Shown one piece after another: positions 19,525 to 30,823 of a stretch of 64,000 bases of DNA. Below the pieces are notes generated by a model, which was not told the origin of the DNA, did not search any database, and saw only the letters and a program-made list of their open reading frames with translations. Source of the DNA: Pisolithus tinctorius (Eukaryota; Basidiomycota; Agaricomycetes; Boletales; Pisolithaceae); NCBI GenBank assembly GCA_024663395.1, contig JANFAH010000006.1, positions 186,001 through 250,000 of the forward strand. The letters are read 5' to 3'. The position numbers and the translations under genes are program-made. The number at the start of each line of letters is the position of its first letter. Position 1 is the stretch's first letter.

Positions 19525-22146
19525 TCATGACTCTGAACACGAAGAATGCCGTAGGTTGTCGGACATGAGCTCACCGACACCGATGTGAAGTGTACCGCCC
19601 GCCTGCTCGCTACGGGCAAGCAGATCATCCCAAATATCGGCTTTCTCTTTCTCGGTAAGAGGGGGTTTTCGAGGCGCGCCGAGTTCACGGAAGGTCAACT
19701 GAGCACGGACAAGAGGTTGATCAAGCGATGGACGTCCCACACTTGAAACTCGCGCAGAACTCGAAACCACGGCGTCTCCCTCCCTGCCAGGCTGCGAGGA
19801 TCTCGGACTGGTAGATGTACGAAGTCTACCCCGAGAACGCAGTGGTGGGGGTGAGAGAGCTACCCCTCCGTCAGCTAGGAGGGCTTGATTCGACGCATCA
19901 CCATGACTGCCTCCAGGGGAAGCCGATTGCAATGGTTTATCGGTGTCAATGTCGCTCAAAGGGCAAGGAGAGATGGATGATGAGCGACAGTGAGCCGACC
20001 GCGGCGACGTAGTATCGGGCCTCGGGTAGTCCTCACCTAACCGGAGCTGCTCTAATGGAGGTATGATATGTCGATCGAGTTCGGGAATAGCTGGAGTTTT
20101 GAGCTCGCTAAAAGAAGAAGCGGAAGACTGTGCAGACTGCGGTCTTTGGAAGAACTGGTTAGATGCGACGTCAGAGTTGGGTGACGAAGACACAGTGGTG
20201 CCGCTAGGATAAGCTTGTGGCCGTTTCTCGGGAGAAGTACACCTTCTGCGCCGACGTAGCTGTGGTGGGGTGCTAGCATTGTCCGCGTCCGCATCGGTGT
20301 CCGGGTTAGGCCGTCCGGAATGGTTGATGCGTCCTACGAGATTCTTGGGAATTGTGGGAACAGGCGGTACCACCGTATCCTTATCAGCTTGAAACCGCTC
20401 ACGCAAGCCACCAGTGCTTATACGTTTCATCAGCCCCCATAATCTCCCACTTTCACCAGAAACTTTAGTATCTGTATTTTCAGCGCTTGGATCGGTTTGG
20501 GACCGCCCGCGTCCGGTGGTAGGACCAGTCAATATGTCGTTTCGACCGCTAAGCATGACCATTCCGTCCATCGACCTCCCGGTACATCGACTGCGCTCCC
20601 TTGACCGTTCCGGGGACCATTCCTGCAAACTGGGACTGCCTTTCAAATGTCCCCCTTTAAGGCTAGCATTTGATGGAGACTGATCCGAGGTAATGATGCC
20701 TCCAGTCACCTTCTTCCACTGCGCAGACACTTTCCGGCTCAAACTACGGGCATGTCCACCGGTCTGTGTGGTGCGTGTACGTTGCCCTGCGGGTATTTGA
20801 CCTTCAAGACCTATCCAGCGATCCTCAGGTCCGCCTGCGGCAACACGGCGTTCAGAAGAAGTGCCAAAGACAGTGTAATATGGTATTGGAGAAGGTGGAG
20901 GGGCGTCGCCCCGTATGGTTGAAAAAGTCGAGCCGCCATCAATACGCTGTCCATCGGCGTGAACCTGTGGTCCGCTCCGAGTATCAAGCGAAGGCCTGTG
21001 CGTGCCGCCGTTGCCCATGAAAACTTCGTCCAACGTGTGAGTCCTGGAAATCAGCCTGGTAGGCGTCTGTACTCCATTGCTGACACCGTGCCTGCTTTCC
21101 AATTTGGATAATGGGAGAGGCGGGGCATCTGATATGTCAAGCACAGGGGAGCTCTTATCCACTTGCAGGGTTGCCTTGTCGCGCCTTTCCTTCAGAGACT
21201 TGGCTGAGCTTGGCCGGCGTCTCAAAACATTACGAGGCTTTTCATCATGCCCTCGCGAAAGAGGAGATACCTGGCGTCCCGGAGAATCATAACTGTGATG
21301 GTCCGTGAGCGGCGAGAGCGACGACAAAGAGCCCGATCCCTTCCCAGCGTCCCCAGTGTGTCGGTAATAGGCCTCTGATAAAGTGCTTGCCTGAGGAGAG
21401 CTGGAGGGACACGCAGCGACATCTAGATCTGGTGGGCGCGACTTTCGCGGCACACCTTGCAGTGGTAATGGTACATCCGAATCCGAAGGCGACGAAAAGA
21501 GCGAATGGCGGGATGGCGAAGGTTGTGCAGGCTTAGACAAAAGATTTTTGATGCCCATCGTGAGCCTGTGAGGAATATCAAAGCCCTTCCCTTGCATCTG
21601 CACATCTGGGATGGTTCCAGTACTAAACGGATGAGGGGACAGATGTGGGGCGGTAGACGGTCGCAAGTGACTCTGCTTGTTCTTACGAGGCGTGTATTGA
21701 GGGAATTGGATATCAGACTCCGTCGTTGACCGAAAGCGTGGGGTTGTGGGAGAGGTCTGTGAAGATCTGAGCGGGTTTGAACCACCTGAGCCGAAGCCGG
21801 AAGTTAGGTTCTCAACCTGACACCGCCCGTCTACCAAGGGTGACACCGGGGCAGAAGATGGGTGGGGAGAAAATCTGTTACCAATGCTTGAAGAAATGGA
21901 TGCCAGTGGGCTCGACGGTGTGGAACAGGTCGGTGCTTGTGGGACATGAGTCGTATAAGGGATGCTGCCGAGATTCGAGACCGTCATGTGCAAGGAAAGA
22001 AAAGATACATTGTGCTCTCGCCGAATATAAGGTTGTGTGGAAGGTGACGATGTGGAATTGCGGGCACGACCCTCCACCAGAGAAGGATCATGTGCGGAAC
22101 GTGTCGGGCTGCGCTTCCGCCTGCCTGTATAACGCGTTGAAAACAT
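19525..22146 (-). CDS. large Ser-rich protein of unknown function
   Basis: One uninterrupted frame of 873 codons from an ATG at 22146. The protein is rich in Ser, Pro, Arg and Gly and looks largely disordered, with repeated SP and RSP sites of the kind phosphorylated by proline-directed kinases. A more ordered basic patch lies mid-protein (ARSLSRKVSAQWKKVTGG) and another just downstream (RLWGLMKRISTGGLRERF). The C-terminus has a compact segment, TEKEKADIWDDLLARSEQAG followed by GTLHIGVGELMSDNLR, that looks like the conserved part. I do not recognise a named family. The length of the frame, its codon use and the absence of stops in otherwise stop-rich surroundings support a real gene. Confidence 0.75.
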   Translation of the reverse strand: MFSTRYTGRRKRSPTRSAHDPSLVEGRARNSTSSPSTQPYIRREHNVSFLSLHMTVSNLGSIPYTTHVPQAPTCSTPSSPLASISSSIGNRFSPHPSSAPVSPLVDGRCQVENLTSGFGSGGSNPLRSSQTSPTTPRFRSTTESDIQFPQYTPRKNKQSHLRPSTAPHLSPHPFSTGTIPDVQMQGKGFDIPHRLTMGIKNLLSKPAQPSPSRHSLFSSPSDSDVPLPLQGVPRKSRPPDLDVAACPSSSPQASTLSEAYYRHTGDAGKGSGSLSSLSPLTDHHSYDSPGRQVSPLSRGHDEKPRNVLRRRPSSAKSLKERRDKATLQVDKSSPVLDISDAPPLPLSKLESRHGVSNGVQTPTRLISRTHTLDEVFMGNGGTHRPSLDTRSGPQVHADGQRIDGGSTFSTIRGDAPPPSPIPYYTVFGTSSERRVAAGGPEDRWIGLEGQIPAGQRTRTTQTGGHARSLSRKVSAQWKKVTGGIITSDQSPSNASLKGGHLKGSPSLQEWSPERSRERSRCTGRSMDGMVMLSGRNDILTGPTTGRGRSQTDPSAENTDTKVSGESGRLWGLMKRISTGGLRERFQADKDTVVPPVPTIPKNLVGRINHSGRPNPDTDADADNASTPPQLRRRRRCTSPEKRPQAYPSGTTVSSSPNSDVASNQFFQRPQSAQSSASSFSELKTPAIPELDRHIIPPLEQLRLGEDYPRPDTTSPRSAHCRSSSISPCPLSDIDTDKPLQSASPGGSHGDASNQALLADGGVALSPPPLRSRGRLRTSTSPRSSQPGREGDAVVSSSARVSSVGRPSLDQPLVRAQLTFRELGAPRKPPLTEKEKADIWDDLLARSEQAGGTLHIGVGELMSDNLRHSSCSES

Positions 22147-23364
22147 GGTAACCTGGGGAATATGGTGAGAGTTTAACGGGGCGGCAGTGGAGATAGCACG
22201 GACGAGTTTGTTAGGCCAAACAAGGATCTGAGATGAACAATCTTTTAGATATAGTTTGGTAGCAATAGCCTATTACGACTGAGGTTATCAGAAGATCGGC
22301 GAAGACCCTATATACGATGGGAACTCACATGTTCTTCGAGCCGAGGTTGGGAGGGCAGAGCAGCAACCAGCTCCCGGACACTTTTGAGTATCTATGGAGC
22401 GCTAGGATATGAATAAACTGACAAATGGGTGTGCAGCCAAGGGGGTCCAAAAAAGGGTTCCGGAAGGGTGCCGATGACCTGGCAACCCACGAAGTGGCGT
22501 TGTTTATAGAATCAACGACGAAGCGAGCAAGGCCAATGCGCTGCCGCTGAACGAGATCACAGGGAGAGTGCTTTGCTTGAAGGAAAGTGGTGAAAAATGA
22601 GTGTCTTGCGAGAAAGAGTGTGAGAAAGGTGATCCCTTTGAGTTCAGAGTATGCTAGACGAAAAACATGAAGTTTGGTATTCCACGCTACACAAGAACAG
22701 ACCGAGGCCTTACCTCCGCATATGCCTTTAGTAGAGAGTGGAATGAAGTGATGTCGGAGAAAGAGAAAGGCGGTTCGGCAGCCTGGCCGGCCTCTGACGG
22801 CGTGGGTGAAACTGTCAAGTTAGTACAAGTGAAGGCAACCGGGAGGCTATGGAGGGGGAGACGACGACGTGAATGACTCTATTACCCAGGAATCAAGATA
22901 TGAAAAAGCATGTGACAAGCGACTTACGGAGATAGCAGCCTGGCTAGTCAGCAACTGAGCACGTCACACCTGTCAAACCGCGGTTCCTCAGTTGGCTAGA
23001 TTAGATCAGTTTGGAAAGATGGGCGCTCTAACGCTCCACAGAGTCGAAACGGTAAGGAGTGTGTGTTTCAGTTGCTAAAGAACGAGCAAATTCCACTACT
23101 GCTGGCAAGTTGTCGATCACCGTGCAATGCATCGTGTTGATTACTAATCGATAATCAACTACCGCCTCAAGGTTGCCTAGAACTCGTCCGGCGTTAGTGG
23201 GTCCGGTTCTGGTGGCTTGTCGCGGTCTTTGAGGGATGGATCCATGAACGCGATACCGAACAACCCCCGCTATCCGTTTCAACTGTAGCTGTATTTATTA
23301 CCGCCTCATCCTTGCGTTGGCTTGTCCCCGTATCACTGTCACTATCATCATTCTCACTGTAGCC
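22147..23364. other. divergent intergenic region, 1.2 kb
   Basis: Separates the Ser-rich gene (minus strand, starts 22146) from TYR1 (plus strand, starts 23365) and should hold both promoters. No coding sequence is supported. GAAAG/GAGAAAG-type purine runs are frequent around 22560-22640 and 22740-22780. Confidence 0.5.
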
Positions 23365-25069
23365 ATGCTTCGCGCCGACGTCAAGCCAAGCGATCCCATC
23401 GATGAGCAGCCGTCGATAGGCCTGATCGGCATGGGTGCCATGGGTACCATGTACGCCAAACATCTCGCTGAAGCTGGTTGGAAAAAGTAGATCCGCGGCT
23501 TTCTCCCAATTCATATTCACTAATCACGACCTCATGGCAGAATAAACGTCTGCGATATTCCAGAGAAATTTGAGTCACTCAAGCTCACTTACAAAGGTAA
23601 TCCTGCAAGTGTAAACTTATCCGATCACCACGTTTATTCACACGAAGACGTGTCTTGCTAGATGAACCAAGCATCGCTGTCCATCGTGATGGTCACGGCG
23701 TGTCCAGAATTTCAGATTTTATCATGTATCTTGTGGAAGCCGACATCATCCATAAAGTCGTCGCCCAGTATGGACCTTGTGAGTCAAAGTCAACCTCTAT
23801 CGAGAGTCGCCAGAGACTCATCCCATGACCCGTATTGGACACTGCTCGGGATGTGTTCGCCCGTACTTCCCTTGGGAATGGTATATCATTGGAACCCCGC
23901 ACCTAGCAACCAAAGTGGGCGCTACCGTGTCCGGCCAGACATCCGTAAAGACTCCTGAAAAAGATGCCTTCGAAAAGTATCTCCCACCTGACATCAATAT
24001 CGTCTCGATGCACTCGTTGCATGGGCCCACAGTCTCGCCCGTGGGCCAGCCCCTCGTGCGTCGCGATCTCTTTTCTCTGGTAGACATCTTGCAAATGACG
24101 TAAACAGGTTCTCATCAAAGTTCGTGCGTCCGACGACTGCATGAAATTTGTGGAAAACCTATTCCGTGGTTTCCGCTCCAGATATGTTTATCTTACATAC
24201 GAAGAGCACGACCTCATCACGGCCAATGTTCAAGCTGTAACGCATGCTGCTTTCCTCACGTATGACTCTCGGTATCCTCATCGGTCTTTACTCACGTGAT
24301 CTCCAGGATGGGCAGTGCATGGGCATCCCAACGTTACTACCCTTGGGAACACGGCCAATACGTTGGCGGCATCGAAACAGTCAAAGTCAATATCGTGCTC
24401 CGCATATATTCTAACAAGTGGCATGTTTACGCTGGCCTTGCAATCCTGAATCCATCGGCCAAGATCCAAATCGACACGTATGCTTCTAGTGCAACCGATC
24501 TTTACAAACTCATGATTGCGGGAGATGCCGAGGGATTGCGCAAACGCATCTACGCCGCACGTCAGAAAGTCTTCGGCGTACGGCCTGATGAAGATGGTTG
24601 TTCAACCCCTATCTTTCTGACGGAGGATATACTGGACCAATTCTCTATCCAAAAGCCATCGTCGCCCTCTCCAACAGGGAAAAACACATCAAACTCCCAT
24701 CTGTCGCTACTTGCCATGGTGGACTGCTGGGCGCGTCTGTCCATCCAGCCTTTTGACCACTTGCAACTCGCAGCGACGCCAGTGTTCCGTATGTGGATTG
24801 GCGTCGCCGAATATCTCTTCCGCTCTACTGCACGCTTGGATGCGGCACTTGACGTTGCTGTACACGACGTGACATATCGGTCCGACGATTTGGAGTTTGT
24901 TGTCGCAGCTCGTGGTTGGAGTCAGTGTGTCGCTTTTGGCAACTTCGATTTGTACCGTGAACGCTTCGAATCGACAGCCGCATTCTTCGAGTCTAGGTTT
25001 GAGGAGGCGAACAAGCTTGGGACGGCGATGATCAAAGCGATCCAGGAGAGCAATGGAATCGGGAAGTGA
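23365..25069 (+). CDS. TYR1: prephenate dehydrogenase (NADP+)
   Basis: Six exons: 23365-23486, 23541-23596, 23662-23778, 23907-24055, 24108-24259 and 24307-25069. They splice in phase to 452 aa, the same length as yeast Tyr1. The enzyme oxidatively decarboxylates prephenate to 4-hydroxyphenylpyruvate in cytosolic tyrosine synthesis. The NADP-binding loop is GLIGMGAMG (Gly22-x-Gly24-x-x-Gly27); a catalytic-type His motif, MHSLHGPTVSPVGQP, lies around residues 133-147; then come EEHDLITANVQAVTHAAF, YPWEHGQYVGGIETVK and RIYSNKWHVYAGLAILNP, and a C-terminal dimerisation domain with DDLEFVVAARGW. Intron 3 (128 bp) is longer than the others. No disabling change is visible, so this is judged a working gene. 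Confidence 0.95.
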
Positions 25070-25924
25070 AGCTTGAACGGTTAACATTAACGCGCTGCTG
25101 TAGGACGAGGTGTTGTACGATCATCCATATCATATCATTCCTCCGATCCACAGAAGGAGCGTTGTTTCGGTTGTACATAGCGTACTCTTCTTCCAACTAT
25201 GTAGTAAATACACGAATTCACATTACCGTTTCCACCTCAGGGTTCGGCAGAAATGTCAGGGTCTGCGACACCAGCCTTACTAACGACTGATGTAAGATAA
25301 AACGTTACCTAGTACTCAGTATATACATAGTTCAGTAAGTAAACTATCCTATATAGGCCCGCAGGAGCACATGGTGCCAATTTTGACAAATACACTCGAG
25401 TTGCCAGATGAATCATGTACACAGCCCCAGCTTGTCTCTGAAAGTTCAAGTTCAGAAGGTATGTCACAGCGGGAATAGCCGACTTCCGCGGTCGCCGTCA
25501 TCTCGATCAGAGTAACTGTCGAAAAAGACACATGGTGAAGACAAAGACCTGGCGGGTGTCGCTCCTAATATGTCTAACCTCGTAGGGAAAAGGCCATCCA
25601 TGGACCTATGTACTGATTTTTATCGTGATTATGCATCTCTCCTTTCGATGTCGTGGCACTTTGAATGACGCGAAACCCCGGATGTGGAGCCTAAGGGTCG
25701 ACTGTACAAGGTGCGTAGTGGCGACGTACTAAATGCCGCTAAATCTGACGAATTTATTCAGACCGGGATAAAACCTCCGGCACCTGCCATGAGAGGCAAA
25801 TGATTGAACTTTGTTTTGCGACGCACAGTTACCCAGTCTCGATAGGCGTTAAGTATTTATTGAAAAACGAGAGTACATCGATCGATGGCGCTCCCTTTCG
25901 TTGAGGAGTTTGGGCCTCCACTTC
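25070..25924. other. intergenic region with start of a duplicated unit
   Basis: No gene seen. The stretch GAATGACGCGAAACCCCGG near 25663 recurs in diverged form near 30343 and 34285, so the duplicated unit carrying the DUF6533 genes starts upstream of the coding sequence. Confidence 0.5.
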
Positions 25925-28330
25925 ATGTCTAGCCCTTTCGAGATCACTCCCGAGTTCATGTATGAGATATGGGTGCAGAGGTGAGTACCGAGAGCCCTGC
26001 CTCCAGCCACAGAAAGATGGACGGTATTTTCCATCAGGGCTGCCGTAGTAGCTGGATATACGCTGCTGGTGTATGACTACTTCCTTACCCTCGGTGATGA
26101 GGTGAGCATAGCGTTGGACCGGACGAGTGTTGTGCTATAGTCTCTCGACGTAGGTGGAATACATATGGAATACGCCGTGGACACCTGTCAAGCTTGTTCA
26201 TTTGACGAACCGCTATGTTGTACTTTTCGGATACACCCTCATTTGCATCCAGGCAACAGGTTTCGTGGCGGCCATCACTGGCGTACGTCCAAATGTACCC
26301 ACGCAACCTGGGTGGTCTGAACTCTTTTCACAGGGCTGCGAGTTTTATGCTATATTCCTCGGCGTATATATTGTGATTTCTCTCGAAACTTCACATGGTA
26401 TGTCCGCCGCAGTTGATGGGAAGGTTTCTATTGATCGTCTACAGTCCTAGTTGTCTTGCGTGCATGGGCTATCTGGGGAGGTGATCGGCGCGTCTTACGG
26501 TCTGTGGTGGCAGCATATGTTGCAAGTCTCGCATCCATCGTCGCAGCGGTTTCAAAAGGCGAAGATTTCTCAAACTGTAAGTTACTCAATCGTAGTTGGT
26601 GGATCGAAAACTGAGACAGTCCGTTGCACAGTCGAACCCACTGTGACCTCAGTGTGTTATAGACCCGTACCAGGTAAACGTCGTAAAGGATGTCGATGTC
26701 CGCGACAGTACTAATTCTTGTGTCTCTTACAGATCGTGCTGTGAGTTATAACATATCTACTATGCTCACTATGACCCTGATATGGTTTACCAGTGGCTTT
26801 TCTATTTTGCCAGTTTGGTGGTGGACTCGTTGATGTTCTGTTTGACTATGTCGGGTCTGTGGTCGTACCGTAGAACTTTAAACAATGGCTCCCTCAAGTT
26901 AATTCAAGCGCTCATGCGAGGTGGTGAGCTTCCTGATTGCTGAAACAATGCTTCTTGCTAAGAACTAAAATATTCCGTTAGCAACCGCATTCTATGTTGT
27001 GAGATAGGTTGCAATTGAAAAGTGGATTATCCTCATTGGAACGTAGGTCAACGTTTGTTTTGATATCCTAGGCATAGTCAGCTGGTAAGTCTGCGCGGTC
27101 TGTACCTAAGAATACTCATCCGAGCAAATTTGGATATGAAGGACTAGATACCAGAGTGTATGTGGTCACCCAATTGAAAAGGTCTTCAGAATCTCACCAT
27201 ACATTTTTAGAGTCCCACAGCATCTGCCATCCCAGCGTATGGCGTTCCCTGTTACACGCTCGCTTTCCCTTTAACATTGATCAATTTAACAGAATTATGA
27301 CTCCGGTCCTAGCCATTTCCAGCCAAAGAGTGGTGCATGACTTCCGTCAGTTAGCACCGAGGTCGTGGTGTCCTCAAGAGTTGAGCCTGGTGATCAACCA
27401 GCAACTCGGGGAGTTCCAATCCTGGCCTAAGTATGCCGATGAAGCAGCGCCAGGATCCATGGTTCTGGAGGGCAATTCCGAGCTAGCAAGTGAAACAAGT
27501 TCAAGTATCGACGAATTCGACATCGAAATAGATGATAATGGTGAGATCCGGATAGGTGACGATGCTGGGCTTTTTGTGAAGAAATCTTCCTTCCGATCTA
27601 GGTCAAGTTCGCTGGTTAGTGCGTTCGCCGGGACGACTACACGACACCGCAATCAATCAGCTTGCATCCAGTGAGTCCTGGCACACAAACTCGGTTCAGC
27701 TGGGTGACTGAATCATCTTTGTTCCTTTCCCCACGTTGCTGTGCAGCCATCACTACTAGTGGGGTAGCTTGATATTCCTTCATTTGCCACCGACTTTGCC
27801 CGGGTTCGGCTTTAAAGCCATATCCACGCATCCTACTGGACGTGGTGGCTTATTGGATGTTTCCCGTGACGAAACGCTAAGTCCCTGCACGGTGGCGCAA
27901 ATGTTCTTCCGTCTTCCTCGGAATGTGTCGTTGCCTGCACTGACTTGTGCTTCACGTCCAATGTCACTCACCGTTGGACCAGAATACTATAATGCGATTA
28001 TAAGTACTAGTACTAGCGTATAGTTATCTGTATATTCAATAATTACTGTAACTGTTAATATGGCGGTAAGTTGCAATCATTTGGCTGCACAGATTCCACT
28101 GCATACTAGTAGTACAGTACAATGAAAGAGATGGAGAATTTCATGCGGGGACGAACGCTCCCACTTATCGGTGGCGTCACAAGAATTACCTTGTGCACAC
28201 CAATAGGTGAGCGTTTCCCGGGACTCGCAAGTGTGTGGATGGATGTGTGTCCGGCATTGTCACCTCCGGCTGAATATGAGATGCAAAACATGTCATCGAA
28301 TAGTTAACCCAGACGTGCAAGCCCTCTTGT
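25640..28330 (+). repeat. segmental duplication unit 1 (DUF6533 copy A)
   Basis: Homologous by eye to 30320-33130 and 34270-36830. Shared landmarks are a GTGAATGATGCG-like box upstream, all exons and introns of the DUF6533 gene, a GTCACTCACC-type box downstream and (units 1 and 2) GCTGAATATGAGATGCA. Ends are approximate. Confidence 0.7.
25925..27674 (+). pseudogene. DUF6533 multi-pass membrane protein, copy A, frameshifted
   Basis: Same eleven-exon structure as copies B and C. The first exon is 25925-25980; the second, 26013-26101, is 89 nt where the other copies have 88, because the sequence after the splice site reads AAAGATGG instead of AAAATGG. This one-base insertion throws the rest out of frame. 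Everything after it is otherwise intact: the DUF6533 signature LLVYDYFLTLGDEV followed by VEYIWNTPWTPVKLVHLTNRY, further membrane segments, the 8-nt microexon ATCGTGCT, the 17-nt microexon, and a last exon (27236-27674) ending in an acidic tail. It is either a very young pseudogene or a single-base sequence error. DUF6533 proteins are predicted polytopic membrane proteins, expanded in mushroom-forming fungi, with unknown function. Confidence 0.75.
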
Positions 28331-28658
28331 ACCTGGCCGCCGCTGGTCGAGCCTGTGGAACACGAGATCAGCGGCCCCAATAGTCCGTCCACGGTTAGGT
28401 CTTTGACTCCTGGGCAATACGACAGCAACTTCTTGACGAAGCCACGTTTTCTCCTCCGGTCCAGCCGATGGCGCACAGCATCGACATGAAACTCAAAAAC
28501 AATTTCCTCCTCGAGCTAGCCTCATCACTTATTAATCTAAAAATTTACATGTGTGCCGTTTACTCCAGCACCGGTAGACATGACACGAACGCTAGCTCAC
28601 TTCTAACTCTCTGACCTTAGCGTAATGCGCAATCACGAGCAAATCTAACGGGCCGAAC
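27675..28658. other. intergenic, right part of duplication unit 1
   Basis: Contains boxes shared with the regions downstream of copies B and C. A minus-strand frame (28186-28476) with LLSYCPGVKDLTVDG is protein-like, resembling leucine-rich F-box proteins, but it is isolated and I do not call a gene. Confidence 0.45.
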
Positions 28659-29936
28659 ATGGATGTGAGTGCTTTTGGTAACACCCCTTTTCGCACACCA
28701 TACATAACCCTTAATCAACAGTGTCTCAGACCCTTGCCGACCCAGACGACCTTTGGCCTCCTCATGGCAGCAATCGGCATCAAGCGCACGCGGAGCCACC
28801 AACCAAGCAACGTCATACCTGTTTGCACACTCAAAGACGTTGGTGCCACTCTGATGGGACTCGACAGGATAATGGCAACCTATGGTTATGGAGGGAAGAA
28901 ACAAGGATGCACCGACGACACACGCTCATACCATCAACCCGTTGTTCTCTGCTCGGGCGCCGGTTCCATAAGTAGTCTGGAGCGCCAGTATCTCTCCACT
29001 GCAACTAGTGAGGAACACTACGGTTATGATTCCGAGGACGACTCAGACATGGACGAAGAAGATCCAACCAAGCGGGGACGAACCAGTATGGATGTCCCTA
29101 CGGCCCTTGCACCACTCCCCCTCCCCCCCGTCAGCTATGCAATCGAGAACGACACATTAGCTGGTAATCGGGCGCATTTCCCCATTGCGCCATCAGTCCC
29201 GGGCGATACATCCGTCTCATTTTCACGTCATTTCGGTCATAGGCAATCCTTCAATCCCTCACCGACGCGATGCAGCTTCATACCTTCCTCCCGCAGGTCG
29301 GTGGCTTCTGAAGCCGACCTGGCCTGCCGTTCTCCTGGATCGGAGTATTTCATCCCCCAAGCTGAAGAGTTTCAATGGGACTTCCCAGATCCATTCAGTG
29401 CGCCAACGACTAATCCCCCGTGCACTTTTGCCATGGCGCGCAGCGCTAGGATGAATTTCGGCGACAATATTGCTCCCCACATGAATAATGCCAACAAGTT
29501 TTGGGAGCAGTTACGGTTCGCAAAACTGTCTCCACCACCACCTCCGCCTCCTTCACCCTCTCCGTTGGATTATGAGACCGAGAGCGTCTCTGCCAGCGAA
29601 GTTGAGATCCCCGTAGCCCGTCTCTCGCTGGGCGCGGTGGGAGGCGGTGCTCAGTTGGGTTCGTTCCAGCCGAGAAGTATTCCTTCTAGACCCGCTTCTC
29701 CAGGAGATGGTAACGATACCTACGCCACATCCTCTGACGAATTCAGCTCTTTGGCCCTGCTCCGTGCAGACCTAGAGTACGTTAACGCGGTGCTCAGAGT
29801 GCAGGAGGCATACGAAGCAAAGGAGGCCATCGCAGAAGAATTTCGCGAGAGGGAAAACCGTGCGAGATTGAGGTCTCAATCCAAGAGGATCGCCGTGCTT
29901 GGTGAAGAGGTGAGAGCTACCTTCATGTGGGGTTAG
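28659..29936 (+). CDS. hypothetical protein, acidic and Pro-rich
   Basis: An open frame of 425 codons from ATG 28659. Features: FGLLMAAIGIKRTRSHQPSN near the N-terminus, a stretch SSLERQYLSTATSEEHYGYD, an acidic segment (SEDDSDMDEED), a polyproline run (SPPPPPPPSPSP), and a C-terminal predicted coiled coil rich in Glu/Arg/Ala (about residues 375-420). The first 57 nt after ATG GAT have perfect intron ends (GTGAGT...ACAG, 28665-28721) and a length divisible by three, so the N-terminus may be spliced with no effect on frame. No family recognised. It is the only non-duplicated gene inside the triplicated block. Confidence 0.65.
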   Translation: MDVSAFGNTPFRTPYITLNQQCLRPLPTQTTFGLLMAAIGIKRTRSHQPSNVIPVCTLKDVGATLMGLDRIMATYGYGGKKQGCTDDTRSYHQPVVLCSGAGSISSLERQYLSTATSEEHYGYDSEDDSDMDEEDPTKRGRTSMDVPTALAPLPLPPVSYAIENDTLAGNRAHFPIAPSVPGDTSVSFSRHFGHRQSFNPSPTRCSFIPSSRRSVASEADLACRSPGSEYFIPQAEEFQWDFPDPFSAPTTNPPCTFAMARSARMNFGDNIAPHMNNANKFWEQLRFAKLSPPPPPPPSPSPLDYETESVSASEVEIPVARLSLGAVGGGAQLGSFQPRSIPSRPASPGDGNDTYATSSDEFSSLALLRADLEYVNAVLRVQEAYEAKEAIAEEFRERENRARLRSQSKRIAVLGEEVRATFMWG

Positions 29937-30823
29937 GGGATACTGAATATCTTCCGCAAGGCCGCGTGACGAGCAGTGTGTGCTCTCTTGCTTATGACCA
30001 TTAATAATATAATACGATTCTTGAATCTCTCCTTACTGTAGCATGAACAGAATTTATTTGGAATGTATTTACCAGAAAAAACGTGTACTTACTTCGAGTT
30101 TTACCCGTACGCGAGGGCTTGAGGGCGCTAACTCATCAGCCAAATCGACACATTCTTGCATTACGACTGATCTTACTCACGGTTGCGGAAGATGCCGGGG
30201 GAGGTGCACTGTCCGACGTGTCCCGCAGCAGCTTACGTGGGCCGTGGGTATCGCCCTCTTTTTCCCCGGTCTATGTGAGCGCATGGTGCGTTGCCGGTCG
30301 AACACGGCCGATCTTGTGGCCCATCGGTTTAGTTTGACCGTGAATGATGCGAGGCTCAGAATTTGCAATGTCGAATTGATGTCGAAGGGTCGATTCCCCA
30401 AGTCTGTCACTAGACGGGGCAGTACTCTACGATAAACTTACCGCTTGGGTGGTAGGCGCTATACCGCATCGATGATCGGAGGCAGTTTGAGGCAACGTTC
30501 ATCACTACTTGTCGGTCTCGGGTGGCCGTGGCGAAAGTCTCGCCAGTGATGGAATGCATCATGAACACTATTTGCAGCTGAGTCAGGAAATAGCAAGAAT
30601 CTAGGTGAGCAACCCCTTGAGGGTTCTTTGAAATCTCTCAGATAGGGACATGTAAAACCTCCGACGACGACATACTCTCCATGAGGGGGAAGTTTCTTGA
30701 CACAGCGACGACCGGGCTTACGAGGACTTACGTCACAGAACCGCCAGATTTGTTGAAAAGCCCGGGTACCAACCCAATCGACGGCGCTCCCCTTCCTCGA
30801 GGGTATCTCCTGGCTTCCATATC
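29937..30823. other. intergenic, left part of duplication unit 2
   Basis: No gene supported. Boxes shared with 25660 and 34285 are found near 30343. Confidence 0.5.

Noticed and set aside
27637..27971. Minus-strand frames downstream of DUF6533 copy A
   Set aside because: They overlap duplicated non-coding sequence and are not conserved in units 2 and 3.
28665..28721. Obligate intron at the start of the 425-codon gene
   Set aside because: Ends are canonical, but length is divisible by three and open, so sequence alone cannot decide; kept as an option only.
30380..30395. tRNA B-box-like GGTCGATTCCCC
   Set aside because: No A box, cloverleaf or anticodon arm at suitable distance.
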